Source: Algoriphagus ornithinivorans (lineage in GTDB: Bacteria; Bacteroidota; Bacteroidia; Cytophagales; Cyclobacteriaceae). From it: 64,000 bases of DNA. Numbering within the stretch: position 1 is the stretch's first letter; the number at the start of each line of letters is the position of its first letter. The position numbers and the translations under genes are program-made. Shown piece by piece: positions 16,927 to 26,500 of the stretch. The stretch spans positions 1 through 64,000 of the forward strand of contig NZ_FOVW01000014.1 of NCBI RefSeq assembly GCF_900115305.1, written 5' to 3'. Below the pieces are notes generated by a model that worked only from the letters and a program-made list of their open reading frames with translations, was not told where the DNA came from and made no database searches.

Positions 16927-17439
16927 ATGTCCACTAAAATCGCATTGATTTCTGATTCTCACAGTTACATTGATCACAAAACTCTTCAACATCTTGAAGA
17001 AGTAGATGAAATCTGGCATGCAGGTGACATTGGTGAGTTGACTGTCATGAATGCATTACCTGATGGGAAAATCATCAGAGCTGTTTATGGAAATATAGAT
17101 GATACTAATACTCAGAATTTATATCCAGAATGGATGGAATGGGAAGTTGAAGGTGTTCGGTTTTTAATGACTCACATCGGAGGGAAACCTCCCCGCTATG
17201 CAAACGGAGTGAAAAGTAAAATCAAGCAATTAAGGCCTCAAGTTTTTATTTGTGGCCATTCACATATTTGCAAAGTGGAGATGGATAAAGACTTGAATTG
17301 CCTCTATATGAATCCTGGGGCTATTGGGCAGCAAGGTTTTCACCAGATGAGAACTATGCTCCTTTTTGAAATCAATTCAGGAAAAATAGCCAATCTTCGG
17401 GTAATAGAGCTTGGTAGGAGAGGAAGGCTTACTGAATAG
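16927..17439 (+). CDS. YfcE/MJ0936-type metallophosphodiesterase
   Basis: A 170-residue calcineurin-like phosphodiesterase. The two-metal site is visible: D9 and H11 in LISDSHSY, D34 in WHAGDIGE, N56 in VYGNIDD, H83 in LMTHIGG, and GHSHICKV with the last two histidines, followed by the family's NPGAIGQQG. Proteins of this size and order are cytoplasmic phosphodiesterases of unknown physiological substrate. Divergent from the rhodanese gene with a 65-bp gap; a hairpin terminator follows. Confidence 0.9.
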   Translation: MSTKIALISDSHSYIDHKTLQHLEEVDEIWHAGDIGELTVMNALPDGKIIRAVYGNIDDTNTQNLYPEWMEWEVEGVRFLMTHIGGKPPRYANGVKSKIKQLRPQVFICGHSHICKVEMDKDLNCLYMNPGAIGQQGFHQMRTMLLFEINSGKIANLRVIELGRRGRLTE

Positions 17440-17447
17440 GCAAAAAA

Positions 17448-17466
17448 AAGCGGCTCAAGGCCGCTT
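17448..17466. terminator. Terminator between phosphodiesterase and 48-residue gene
   Basis: AAGCGGC (17448-17454) pairs with GCCGCTT (17460-17466), with an A-run on the left, so it works best for the leftward gene at 17484 but also closes the phosphodiesterase gene. Confidence 0.65.
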
Positions 17467-17483
17467 AATATCTAGAAGGGAAA

Positions 17484-17630
17484 TTATTTCTTCTCGAAAG
17501 ACTTTTTCAATTCCTCTACATCCACGTTTTTGATCACCGGCTGAGCAGTCAATTGCTTAATTTTGATGATACGTGTATTCTGGCTTTGTCTTTTTCTTCT
17601 TAGCTTTCTTTTCAGAGTAGTAACTGCCAT
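17484..17630 (-). CDS. Conserved-looking 48-residue basic protein
   Basis: A short frame, ATG at 17630 and TAA at 17486-17484, encoding 48 residues. The first half is very basic (MAVTTLKRKLRRKRQSQNTR) and the second half ends QPVIKNVDVEELKKSFEKK. Coding is supported by a clean start and stop, a full-match promoter box about 40 bp upstream, a terminator immediately after the stop, and a composition unlike the surrounding AT-rich spacer. The size and charge suggest a ribosome-associated or RNA-binding protein, but I do not recognise the family with certainty. It is divergent from hisS. A longer frame that overlaps it in another phase (17557-17799) lacks these supports. Confidence 0.7.
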   Translation of the reverse strand: MAVTTLKRKLRRKRQSQNTRIIKIKQLTAQPVIKNVDVEELKKSFEKK

Positions 17631-17670
17631 GACTATATGTGTTTAAAGATTTTTGTTTCGAAACGGAACG

Positions 17671-17678
17671 CAAAGGTA
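17671..17678 (-). promoter_or_regulatory. Promoter -7 box for the 48-residue gene
   Basis: On the minus strand this reads TACCTTTG, a full TAnnTTTG match, about 40 bp before the ATG at 17630. Confidence 0.55.
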
Positions 17679-17797
17679 AAGAAACATTTTTTGATTGCCT
17701 ATTAATCTGCGCGAATAAATTGTGTATTATCTCTGAGTTCGGGGATATTTCTGCTTTTTTTCGGTAAATTTGGGCTTTAATCACCAAAATTACTTGC

Positions 17798-19180
17798 ATG
17801 CAAAAGCCGAGTTTACCGAAAGGAACCCGAGATTTTGGACCTCTTCAAATGGCCAGAAGAAATTTCATCCTAGATACAATCAAGGATACATTTCAGTTGT
17901 TTGGTTACAATCAGATAGAGACTCCAGCTATGGAGAATTTGAGTACTCTGACAGGAAAATATGGAGACGAAGGGGATCAATTGCTATTTAAAATCCTCAA
18001 CAGTGGAGATTTTCTAAAGAATGTAGGTCCTGAAGATTTGCAAAATGGGGCAAATGCTACCTTGTCAAAAGTCTCTGAGAAGGGGCTTAGATATGACTTG
18101 ACCGTACCATTTGCGAGGTTTGTGGTGATGAACCGAAATGAATTGACATTCCCTTTCAAGAGATTTCAAATCCAACCCGTTTGGCGGGCAGACAGACCTC
18201 AAAAGGGCAGGTATAGAGAATTTTATCAATGTGATGCCGATGTGGTAGGCACAGATAGCTTGGTTTGTGAAGCAGAAATTGTTTTGATGATTCGTAGGGT
18301 TTTTTCCAAGCTGAATATCGCTGACTATGATATCAAAATAAACAACCGGAAGATTTTAACCGGGATTTCAGAGGTGATCGGCGAAGCGGGAAAAGAAGGC
18401 CCATTGTGTGTTGCTATTGATAAGCTGGATAAAATCGGCTGGGAAAAAGTACAGGAAGAATTGGCTCAAAGAGACTTTCAAAATGAATCCATCCAAAAGC
18501 TTAGTCCTTTGATTAATTTCACTGGCGGAGTGCAGGAAAAATTAGACTTTCTCAAAAATTTCCTAGCCAGCAGTGAAGTAGGCTTGCAGGGAGTGGAGGA
18601 GTTGAAAGATACTTTCGGAATTCTACAGGCCATGGGTGAAGACTTGAGTCATGTGGAACTGGATATGGTTTTAGCTCGGGGTTTGTCTTACTATACAGGT
18701 GCAATTTTCGAAGTAAAAGTCAATCATGTTTCCATAGGATCCGTTAGTGGTGGTGGACGATATGATAACTTGACCGGAGTTTTCGGTATGGACGGGGTTT
18801 CCGGCGTAGGGTTTTCCTTTGGAGTAGATAGAATCTATGATGTGATGGAGGAGCTGAATATATTTCCTCAGTCAACCGCACAGGGCACACAGGTATTATT
18901 GACCCATTTTGATCAGAAAGGGTATCGATATGCCTTAAGTATTCTGACCCGTTTACGCTCAGCAGGGATTGTTTCTGAAATCTATCCAGACCAGGCTAAA
19001 ATGAAAAAGCAACTGGATTATGCGAGTAAAAATCAGATTCAGTTTGCAGCAATTTGTGGAGACCAAGAAATAGAATCCCAAACTATTGCGCTAAAGAATC
19101 TTGAAACAGGAGTTCAGGAAAACTTGGGAGTTGAGGATGCTATAAAGACAGTTTTGGAGTTTATTCCACAGAAAGGATAG
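17798..19180 (+). CDS. hisS: Histidyl-tRNA synthetase
   Basis: A 460-residue class II synthetase that charges tRNA-His. Start MQKPSLPKGTRDFGP is the canonical beginning. Motif 2 region FKRFQIQPVWRADRPQKGRY, the histidine-specific stretches ARGLSYYTGAIFEV and SGGGRYDNLTGVFG, and motif 3 GVGFSFGVDRIYDVM are all present. The anticodon-binding domain occupies about 370-455. Its 3' end overlaps the convergent gene at 19161 by 20 bp. Confidence 0.98.
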   Translation: MQKPSLPKGTRDFGPLQMARRNFILDTIKDTFQLFGYNQIETPAMENLSTLTGKYGDEGDQLLFKILNSGDFLKNVGPEDLQNGANATLSKVSEKGLRYDLTVPFARFVVMNRNELTFPFKRFQIQPVWRADRPQKGRYREFYQCDADVVGTDSLVCEAEIVLMIRRVFSKLNIADYDIKINNRKILTGISEVIGEAGKEGPLCVAIDKLDKIGWEKVQEELAQRDFQNESIQKLSPLINFTGGVQEKLDFLKNFLASSEVGLQGVEELKDTFGILQAMGEDLSHVELDMVLARGLSYYTGAIFEVKVNHVSIGSVSGGGRYDNLTGVFGMDGVSGVGFSFGVDRIYDVMEELNIFPQSTAQGTQVLLTHFDQKGYRYALSILTRLRSAGIVSEIYPDQAKMKKQLDYASKNQIQFAAICGDQEIESQTIALKNLETGVQENLGVEDAIKTVLEFIPQKG

Positions 19181-19442
19181 AATTGGTGGGGATGGTTACT
19201 CCTCCTTTTAGTACTATGTATTCCGGCCCAACAGCCCAAACAGTGGTATTGACTTCGTAAACTTGATCTTCGGCTGTACAGAAAATGATACGTACTTTCG
19301 AATGCAGTAAATTGCCAAGGGTCTGCGATCTCTCCAGTTTTTGAGATCGAATTTTCCTTTCTTCAGGGGTAGAGATCACCTCTTTTTTGGAAAAGCTCAG
19401 ATTCTTAACCTGCTCTTTATCAATTTGGACTATCGACTTCAT
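19161..19442 (-). CDS. Conserved hypothetical 93-residue protein
   Basis: An uncharacterised protein without signal peptide or membrane segment. A charged first half (KKEVISTPEERKIRSQKLERS) precedes a compact beta-rich second half with VRIIFCTAEDQVYEVNTTVW and GPEYIVLKGGVTIPTNSILSVE, reminiscent of a small Sm/SH3-like barrel. That fold guess is weak. Its last codons overlap the hisS 3' end. Clear codon structure and the compact fold support it being a real gene. Confidence 0.6.
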   Translation of the reverse strand: MKSIVQIDKEQVKNLSFSKKEVISTPEERKIRSQKLERSQTLGNLLHSKVRIIFCTAEDQVYEVNTTVWAVGPEYIVLKGGVTIPTNSILSVE

Positions 19443-19579
19443 AACTAAATGGTTTGATATTCCTACAGACAGAGATTGCTTGGTTAATGTTGCGTTTTTT
19501 ACACTGAAAATTCTCCGAAGAGTTTAGTTCGAAATAAAAGTTTGAAATTCAAGAAATTATAAAATAAAATTATAGAGCT

Positions 19580-19915
19580 ATGTTTGATTTGATGAACATG
19601 ATGAATAAGGTAAAAGAGGCTCAGGCTAAAATAAAAGAAGCCCAAGCCAAGCTTGTTCATCTGACTGCTGAAGGAGAATCCGGTGGTGGATTAGTAAAAG
19701 TAACAGTCAACGGGGAGCGTAAAGTGATGAAAATTGAAATGGATGAGTCACTGTTAACCCCTAATGATAAGGAAATGCTCAGTGACTTGGTGGTAGCAGC
19801 CACAAATATTGCTTTAGAAGCAATTGAGGTCAAAATCAAAGCTGAGATGAAGTCAGCGACTGAAGGGATGATTCCTAATATTCCCGGAATGGACTTGGGC
19901 AGCATGTTTGGATAA
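19580..19915 (+). CDS. YbaB/EbfC nucleoid-associated protein
   Basis: A 111-residue YbaB/EbfC family protein. The N-terminal helix MFDLMNMMNKVKEAQAKIKEAQAKL forms the dimer tweezers. The central GGGLVKVTVNGERKVMKIEMDESLL sheet and the final GMDLGSMFG are typical. These proteins bind DNA as dimers and bridge the nucleoid. The gene is often beside recR/dnaX in other bacteria, but not here. The ATG is preceded by an AT-rich spacer with no Shine-Dalgarno. Confidence 0.93.
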   Translation: MFDLMNMMNKVKEAQAKIKEAQAKLVHLTAEGESGGGLVKVTVNGERKVMKIEMDESLLTPNDKEMLSDLVVAATNIALEAIEVKIKAEMKSATEGMIPNIPGMDLGSMFG

Positions 19916-20010
19916 AATGAGATTAGGTCAGAAAATGAAAAGCCTTAAAAGTCAAGGCTTATTCAGTGACCATTTATAGATTTTTTTTTCAATAACCTAT
20001 CATCAGGAGG

Positions 20011-21006
20011 ATGCAAAACTGCGCAATTGTCATCTTAAATTATAACGGGGAGGAAATGCTCAAACGTTTCCTCCCTTCTGTTATAAAGTTTTCCCTATCT
20101 GATGTTTGGGTAATTGACAATGCCAGCCAGGATCAATCCAGAGCCATCCTTGAGAAGGATTTTCCCAAAGTTCAACTCATTTCTCTTTCTGAAAATTTCG
20201 GTTACGCTGGTGGATACAATTGGGGTTTGGAGCAGCTAAGAGGGAAGTACGAATTTTTCATTTTGCTCAATTCAGATGTGGAGGTTACAGAAGGTTGGGA
20301 TAGCAAGCTGCTGGAAGCTTTTCAAAGAGACGAAAAAATAGCAGCTCTTCAGCCAAAGATCTTATCTGCCCAAAATCCCAAAGTTTTTGATTATGCAGGT
20401 GCAGGAGGTGGTTTTTTAGACACCTTATACTATCCTTATTGCCGGGGGAGAATTTGGAATGTAATTGAGGAGGACCAAGGGCAATATGATGATTTTTGTC
20501 TGGTAGATTGGGCTTCCGGAGCTTGTTTGGCGATTAGATCAGCTTGTTTTTTTGAACATGGAGGCTTTGATGCTCACTTTTTTGCGCATATGGAAGAAAT
20601 TGATCTCTGTGTGAGGTTGCAGCAGGCAGGTTGGAAAATTGCATATACAGGCGACTCTGTTGTTTATCATTTAGGCGGTGCGACTCTTGACAGAAGCAGC
20701 CCCAAAAAACTCTACCTAAACATCAAGAACAGCATCACATTGATTTATAAGGCAGAATCGACCTTCAATTTTGCTGTAATTTTTATTCTTAAGTTTGTAG
20801 TAGAAATATTGGCAGCCCTAGCCTATATCCTGAATGGGAAAAAAGAGTTTGGTAAAGCTATCCTACGAGGATATGATGATTTTTTTGAAAGTAAGGAACA
20901 GTTTTTGAAAACTAAAGGGAAGAAGAAATTTAGCAAAAAAGGTCCCTCATATTGGATTTATTGGGACTTTTGGGTGAACCGAAAGAAAACTTTTGATAGA
21001 CTTTAA
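20011..21006 (+). CDS. Family 2 glycosyltransferase (rhamnosyltransferase-like)
   Basis: A 331-residue GT-A glycosyltransferase. The nucleotide-sugar fold begins at once (AIVILNYNGEEMLKRFLPSV), with VIDNASQDQS, the metal-binding LLNSDVEVTEGWD and VDWASGACLAIRSACF. An acidic catalytic region AHMEEIDLCVRLQQAGWKI and YHLGGATL follow. A single hydrophobic stretch near the C terminus (FAVIFILKFVVEILAALAYI) could anchor it at the inner membrane. Architecture matches cell-surface polysaccharide rhamnosyl/galactosyltransferases; the sugar is unknown. AGGAGG abuts the ATG with no spacing and is unlikely to act as a Shine-Dalgarno. Its stop overlaps the convergent PspC gene by 4 bp. Confidence 0.88.
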   Translation: MQNCAIVILNYNGEEMLKRFLPSVIKFSLSDVWVIDNASQDQSRAILEKDFPKVQLISLSENFGYAGGYNWGLEQLRGKYEFFILLNSDVEVTEGWDSKLLEAFQRDEKIAALQPKILSAQNPKVFDYAGAGGGFLDTLYYPYCRGRIWNVIEEDQGQYDDFCLVDWASGACLAIRSACFFEHGGFDAHFFAHMEEIDLCVRLQQAGWKIAYTGDSVVYHLGGATLDRSSPKKLYLNIKNSITLIYKAESTFNFAVIFILKFVVEILAALAYILNGKKEFGKAILRGYDDFFESKEQFLKTKGKKKFSKKGPSYWIYWDFWVNRKKTFDRL

Positions 21007-21221
21007 TCAAAAAGAACTGGGTTGTTCATTTTTCTAAAGTACTTTCGAATTTTCATCATCATTGCCATGGATACGTAGATGATCACCGGCGAACCCAGAG
21101 TAATGAAGGATGAATAAATGAAAAATAAGCGAATACTATCAATGGGGAAATTAAGTTTCTCTCCAAGTCTGGAACAAACACCGAAGGCGCTTTCTTCGAA
21201 AAACAGTTTCAGTTTTTGCAT
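21003..21221 (-). CDS. PspC-domain small membrane protein
   Basis: A 72-residue protein with the PspC features FGVCSRLGEKLNFPIDSIRLFF and one long hydrophobic stretch (IYSSFITLGSPVIIYVSMAMMM), followed by a basic tail that should face the cytoplasm. PspC domains take part in envelope stress responses as inner-membrane partners. Only this short form is present and no pspA is nearby, so its role here is open. Confidence 0.8.
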   Translation of the reverse strand: MQKLKLFFEESAFGVCSRLGEKLNFPIDSIRLFFIYSSFITLGSPVIIYVSMAMMMKIRKYFRKMNNPVLFD

Positions 21222-21283
21222 GACGTTGATGGTTTAGTTTGGTTGTAAGTTACAAAAATTCAATTTAGGATAACAAAAGCAAA

Positions 21284-23071
21284 ATGTCTGCCCGATTGTT
21301 TTCAAAGAAAATAAAAATATTCAATTTTCTCATTTTGAGTATGTTAGTTCAGTTCTCCTTCGGGCAGGACTTACGTTTTCTCAATGATATTGATGTTAAG
21401 CAAGAAAAACTGGTTTATCTGCGAGACTCTGTGAGATTTACAGTGAAAGGAAAAATTCCAATTGAATCTGTAATGACTCCCAGAAACCCACAGCTGAGGC
21501 TTGTGTGGAAATCTGAGACAGATAGCATCAATTTTGGAATGTTGAGTTTAAAGAAAAACCTTTCTGACTACTCTGTAGAGAAGGATTTCAAGGTCCCATT
21601 TAAGCCCTGGATGGAATCAGCGGCTTTGGAGGCTCGATTTTTTCAAGGTAAAAAAGCCAGTAATCAACCCTACGAAATTAAGGTTTTAAAAAAGGGGGTT
21701 GACACAACTCCTTTTTTAGCAAAAATAGGAAGAGTAGTTCCTGATGAACAGATCCCTACTGTTGGATTGGTTATTCCGGTTGGAGTGACAGGACGAGAAG
21801 CGGTTAGAAACAGAGAATTTCAGTTTTTTTTCAATCCAGGTGAATCGACTTATTTAAAAAACTCCTCAAATGAATCAGTTTTTGGGGATATGACTTCCTT
21901 TTTGACTGAAAATCCTGCTATCGTTTCAGTGAAAATTACGGGTTTGCAATCCCCGGAACAAAAAGAGGGAAGAAGCAGTCGTTTGGGAATGGATAGGGCA
22001 ACGACCATAAAAAACGAAATTGTCAAAAGAAATTTATTACTCAGAGATACCATAATTCAAGTCTCCTCACGATGGAATGATTGGTTTGATCTTCGACTTC
22101 TCTTAAGGGATTTCCCTGAACTTTCGACCTCACAAAAAGACAGCTACTATGCGATTTTGATGAATGGGGAAGATTTTTTAACGCAGCAGGAACAATTGAG
22201 ATCAATTAATGGCTTCGATCAGCTTTCCCGTCAGTTGTTTCCCAAGTTAAGAGTAGCGAAAGTAGAAATAATAGCAAAACCTGGATCAGGATTGGGAACT
22301 GAAAAGACTGCCATTTTACGGCAAGAGCTAGAAGAGAATATTGCAACCTCCAAACTTTCATTTCTAGACTGGGCTATTGCTGGAGAGACTGCTCCGAGAT
22401 TGGAAGAGAAAGCGAGGATTTATTCTAAAATGACTACGTTATTTAGGTCGCCACTTCCTTATAATAATTTAGGATTGGTAAGGATAAGAGAGGCTCAGCG
22501 AACCTTGGATAGAGATGTTCAGGAAAATCTTTGGAATGAAGCCGAGTGGTTATTGCAACAGGCCATTAAACTTGAAAATAATCCCTACTCACTTCATAAC
22601 TTGGGTCAGATTTATGCCTTGAAAGGAAATTATTGGGAAGCATATAAATATCTTTCAGAGGCCTCTGTTTTAACTAGAGATCCTGAGTTTTTGATGGTAA
22701 ACGAAAGCTTGAGAGGTGCTCTGGATATTTTGAGGGGTGATTATAAGTTGGCAACCTTGAGATATGATTATGCATTTACTGATCCTGCGGACTTTTTTAA
22801 TAAGGGGCTGGCTTATTTTTTAGCGGGTAATTACGGAGAGGCTTCCCTTGCCTTTGAAGAATCTGTGATTCGAAGTAGAGATTTTGGCTATGGTTATTAT
22901 GGCTTGGCTCTGGTTGCCATAAATAGTGGACAAAAAGAAATCGCCATGATCCAATTGGAAAAAGCAGTAGCTGCCAATGAATCCATTTATTTAAAAGCCT
23001 TGATAGATCCAAATTTCGATGAATTAAGAGGAATTCCTGAATTTTTTCAGATACTGAGAAGGAATAAATAA
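21284..23071 (+). CDS. Secreted TPR protein with OmpA-like middle region
   Basis: A 595-residue exported protein (hydrophobic FNFLILSMLVQFSFG, cleavage near residue 27). The middle third has an OmpA-like look: EFQFFFNPGESTYLKN, then SVKITGLQSPEQKEGRSSRL and GMDRATTIKNEIVKR. The C-terminal ~200 residues hold TPR-like helices (NEAEWLLQQAIKLENNPYSL, YALKGNYWEAYKYLSEASVL, GNYGEASLAFEESV, SGQKEIAMIQLEKAVAANES). It may bind peptidoglycan or act as a scaffold in the periplasm. I do not recognise a named family. Confidence 0.7.
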   Translation: MSARLFSKKIKIFNFLILSMLVQFSFGQDLRFLNDIDVKQEKLVYLRDSVRFTVKGKIPIESVMTPRNPQLRLVWKSETDSINFGMLSLKKNLSDYSVEKDFKVPFKPWMESAALEARFFQGKKASNQPYEIKVLKKGVDTTPFLAKIGRVVPDEQIPTVGLVIPVGVTGREAVRNREFQFFFNPGESTYLKNSSNESVFGDMTSFLTENPAIVSVKITGLQSPEQKEGRSSRLGMDRATTIKNEIVKRNLLLRDTIIQVSSRWNDWFDLRLLLRDFPELSTSQKDSYYAILMNGEDFLTQQEQLRSINGFDQLSRQLFPKLRVAKVEIIAKPGSGLGTEKTAILRQELEENIATSKLSFLDWAIAGETAPRLEEKARIYSKMTTLFRSPLPYNNLGLVRIREAQRTLDRDVQENLWNEAEWLLQQAIKLENNPYSLHNLGQIYALKGNYWEAYKYLSEASVLTRDPEFLMVNESLRGALDILRGDYKLATLRYDYAFTDPADFFNKGLAYFLAGNYGEASLAFEESVIRSRDFGYGYYGLALVAINSGQKEIAMIQLEKAVAANESIYLKALIDPNFDELRGIPEFFQILRRNK

Positions 23072-23370
23072 AATTTTTGAAATAGTTTTATTTTCTGTTT
23101 TGGGTTAAAAAGTTTCGCTTTTTTGGAGAAATTTTTCAAAAAAGGCTGAAAACAGGTTTTCTTTCAGCTATAAAACATCTAAATTGTTATGAGTATTACT
23201 AAAAACGTGGAATAATGTCTTTCTGAAAGACTCAAATCGCCAAATAATATTTAACCTCTAGAAATTTGATATTTGTTTAAGAATAATTAACATTGATGAT
23301 TAAGATTACAATGAAACCCAAAATTCTGCCTATGACCTATACTACCTAGCTATTTTCCATCTCTCAAATG

Positions 23371-23428
23371 GCATCGCTGGATGCTCTCAAACCTAAGAGG
23401 AATCTCTCCTTTTGCAGGTATTCGTACC
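23371..23428 (+). ncRNA. Possible structured 5' leader of susC
   Basis: Three successive small hairpins: GCATC/GATGC around GCTG (23371-23384), AGAG/CTCT (23396-23407) and GGTA/TACC around a TTCG loop (23417-23428). Stable tetraloops in series are unusual in spacer DNA and suggest a folded transcript, either an mRNA leader or a small RNA. No known RNA family is recognised. Confidence 0.3.
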
Positions 23429-23492
23429 ACGGTATAACGGCAATAGAGCTCTGAAATTCAGACAATACCTATTGCAATTATTTTAAGAATAA

Positions 23493-23508
23493 TCGCAAAC
23501 GATTGCAC
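23493..23508. promoter_or_regulatory. LacI-family-like operator before susC
   Basis: TCGCAAACGATTGCAC contains the GCAA...TTGC palindrome with a central CG step, the usual core of LacI/GalR operators. It lies about 60 bp before the susC ATG. No LacI regulator gene is in the window. Confidence 0.5.
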
Positions 23509-23566
23509 AAATCAATTAACAAACAAGTATTTGAGATTAATCTTGTTACCCAATCTATCTATGTTT

Positions 23567-26500
23567 ATGAAAAATGTTTACAAAAGTCTAAGCGCTTTAA
23601 TATTGCTCTTAGTATTTGCCAGTTCGGTTGCCATGGCGCAACGCGTAGTTACTGGTACTGTGCTAGATGAGTATGATGTGGGGCTACCGGGTGTTTCTGT
23701 TTTAGTGAAAGGAACAACCACGGGAACCGCCACAGACATTGACGGGAAATTCTCCCTTAATGTGCCTAATGATCAGGCAGTTCTAGTTTTCTCCTTCATC
23801 GGCTACGCCAAAATCGAGCAGGTTGTAGGAAATAGAAGTGTTGTTAATGTCAAAATGAAACCTGATGAGCAAACTCTTACGGAGTTGGTTGTAACAGGTT
23901 ATACAATTGATAGCCGTAGAGAAACTACAGGTGCTATCGCCACAGTCGATCCAAAGGACTTGACAGTAATACCAACTGGTAATATTGAGCAAACCCTTCA
24001 AGGTCGAGTTTCAGGTGTTACCGTAATTACAAACGGTCAGCCAGGTACTTCTTCTATCATTCGTGTTCGTGGTTTCGGTGCCTTTGGAGGTAATGAGCCA
24101 CTTTATGTTGTGGATGGGGTTCCAGTTGGATCAACTGACTTCTTAAATCCGGATGATATCGAGTCAACTACTGTATTGAAAGATGCAGCAGCAGCTTCTA
24201 TCTACGGTGCTAGAGCAGCAAACGGTGTAATTATCTATACTACTAAAAGAGGTAGAAGAGGTAACCAAAAATTAAGAGTAGATTATAATGGTATGTTCGG
24301 TTTGACCACTCCGGGTGAAGGACTTGACATGATGAATCCTCAGGATTTTGCAACCTATACTTGGCTAGCTGAAACAAACCAAGCTCGAATTGACGGTAGA
24401 ACTCCAAATTATGGACACCCTCAGTTTGGAACAGGAGCAACACCTGTATTGCCATATTATATTAATGTGGGTGGAGCTGCAGGTGTCTCTGGTCCTTTCT
24501 CTCCTCAAAGAATTGAAGAAGAAAGAGCAAAATACAATATTGACCCTACAAAAGGTCCAGTTTACCAGTTGGTAAGAGCTGCTACAGGAGAAGGTACCGA
24601 TTGGTATCAGGCTTTAACGAGAAATGCTCCTTTGAACAGACATTCAATTGGTTTGAATGGTGGATCTGAAACAAGCAGATTCTTCATCGGTATGGGATAT
24701 CAGGATCAAGCTGGTATCATGATCGTGAATAACTTTAGAAGATTGACATTCAGAGCTAACTCTGAATTTGATGTAACCAAGAAATTCAGAATCGGTGAAA
24801 ACTTCCAAGCTACCTACCGTCAGGTATTAGGTCAGCAAGGTGGTACCGGTGGTCGTGGTGTATCAGATGATGAAAATGATATTCTTCAAGCTTTCCGTAT
24901 GCCTTCTATCATTCCGGTTTACGATGAATTTGGTGGATATGCAGGTACTGCGGCAAGAGGTTTCAACAACCCAAGAAACCCAGTTGCTAACAGAGACGGT
25001 CAGAGAGACAACAGAAACTTTAACGCGAATGTCTTCGGTAATATTTATGCTGAATACGATTTGATGGAAGATTTGAGATTCAGATCTAGCATCGGTGGTC
25101 AGTATAACAACTATTACTACTGGGGTTATTCCAGATTGCAGTATGAAAACTCTGAAAACAACTCTGCATTTGGATATAACGAAGGCTCAGGATTCAATTT
25201 TGCCTGGACCTTTACCAATACTTTATCTTGGAAGAAAACCTTTGATAAGCACGCATTTGACGTGATCTTAGGTCAGGAAGCCTTGAATACAGGTGCTGGT
25301 AGATTTATCGACGCTTCTGGTCAGAATCCATTCTCAAGAGATCCAGACTTCGTAAATATCTCCAACTTGCCTGTTTCAACCAGACAAGTAAACTCTGGAC
25401 TATTTAGAGGTGTAAACTTCTACTCTCTATTTGGTCGTGTGAATTATACTTTCAACGATAAGTACTTATTCAGTGCTGTTGTGCGTAGAGATGGATCTTC
25501 AAGGTTCGGTGCAAACAACAGATATGGTGTATTCCCTGCGTTTTCTGCAGCTTGGAGACTTTCTTCTGAGCAATTCTTGCAATCAGCTACTTGGATTGAT
25601 GATTTGAAAATCCGTGGTGGATGGGGACAAATGGGTAACTCCAATAACGTGGATCCAAACAACCAGTTCTCTCTATTTGGAGGAACAGTGGGAGCTTCTT
25701 CTTACGATATAGGTGGTACTAACTCTTCTGCGATTATTGGATTCAGAAGAACAAGAATCGGTAACCCTAATGCACAGTGGGAAACTGCTGTTACTCAAAA
25801 CATCGGTTTTGATGGTACATTCTTCAACGGTCGTTTGGATGTAATTTTTGACTGGTGGAGAAAAGATACTAAAGACTTATTGTTTACTGTTCCAATTCCA
25901 TTGACAGCTGGTAGTAACGCGGCAGCGCCTGCGGTAAACATCGGTGAAATGTTGAATAGAGGTTTAGACCTTTTGGTAACAACCAGAGGTAACCTTTCTT
26001 CTTCATTGACTTATGAGTTGACAGTAACAGGATCTACTTTGAAAAATGAGATCGTATCTCTTGCTCCAGGTTTGGAAATCATTACTTCCGTAAACCCAGC
26101 GTATAGAGGTATTCGTCCTATCCGTAACCAAGTTGGACAGCCTTTGTCTACTTTCTTCGGATATAAAGTAGTAGGTCTATTCCAAAGCCAAGAGGATGTG
26201 AATTCTCACGCTACTCAGGCTGGTGCCGCTCCTGGTAGATTCAAGTATGAAGATACAGATGGTGATGGCGTAATTACTCCTGAGGATAGACAAGTTCTTG
26301 GTAATCCAATTCCTGACTTTACTGGTGGTGTAAACTTCACAGTAGGTTACAAAGGATTTGACTTATCAGCTTACTTGTATACTTCTATCGGAAACGAAGT
26401 ATGGAACCAGTCTAAGTGGTTTACTGACTTCTTCTCTACATTCGAAGGAGCAGCTATTTCTGAAAGATTGAAAAATGCTTGGAGCCCATCCAATACCAGT

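Larger units (their letters stand above)
23072..23566 (+). other. Long leader/promoter region before susC
   Basis: About 495 bp without a gene. The first part (to 23320) is AT-rich spacer. From about 23330 to 23460 the sequence is richer in G and C and holds several small perfect hairpins. A LacI-like operator follows at 23493-23508. No rho-independent terminator of the upstream TPR gene is clear. Confidence 0.5.

Noticed and set aside
17557..17799. 80-codon minus-strand frame near the 48-residue gene
   Set aside because: It overlaps the better-supported frame at 17484-17630 in another phase and has no start signals.
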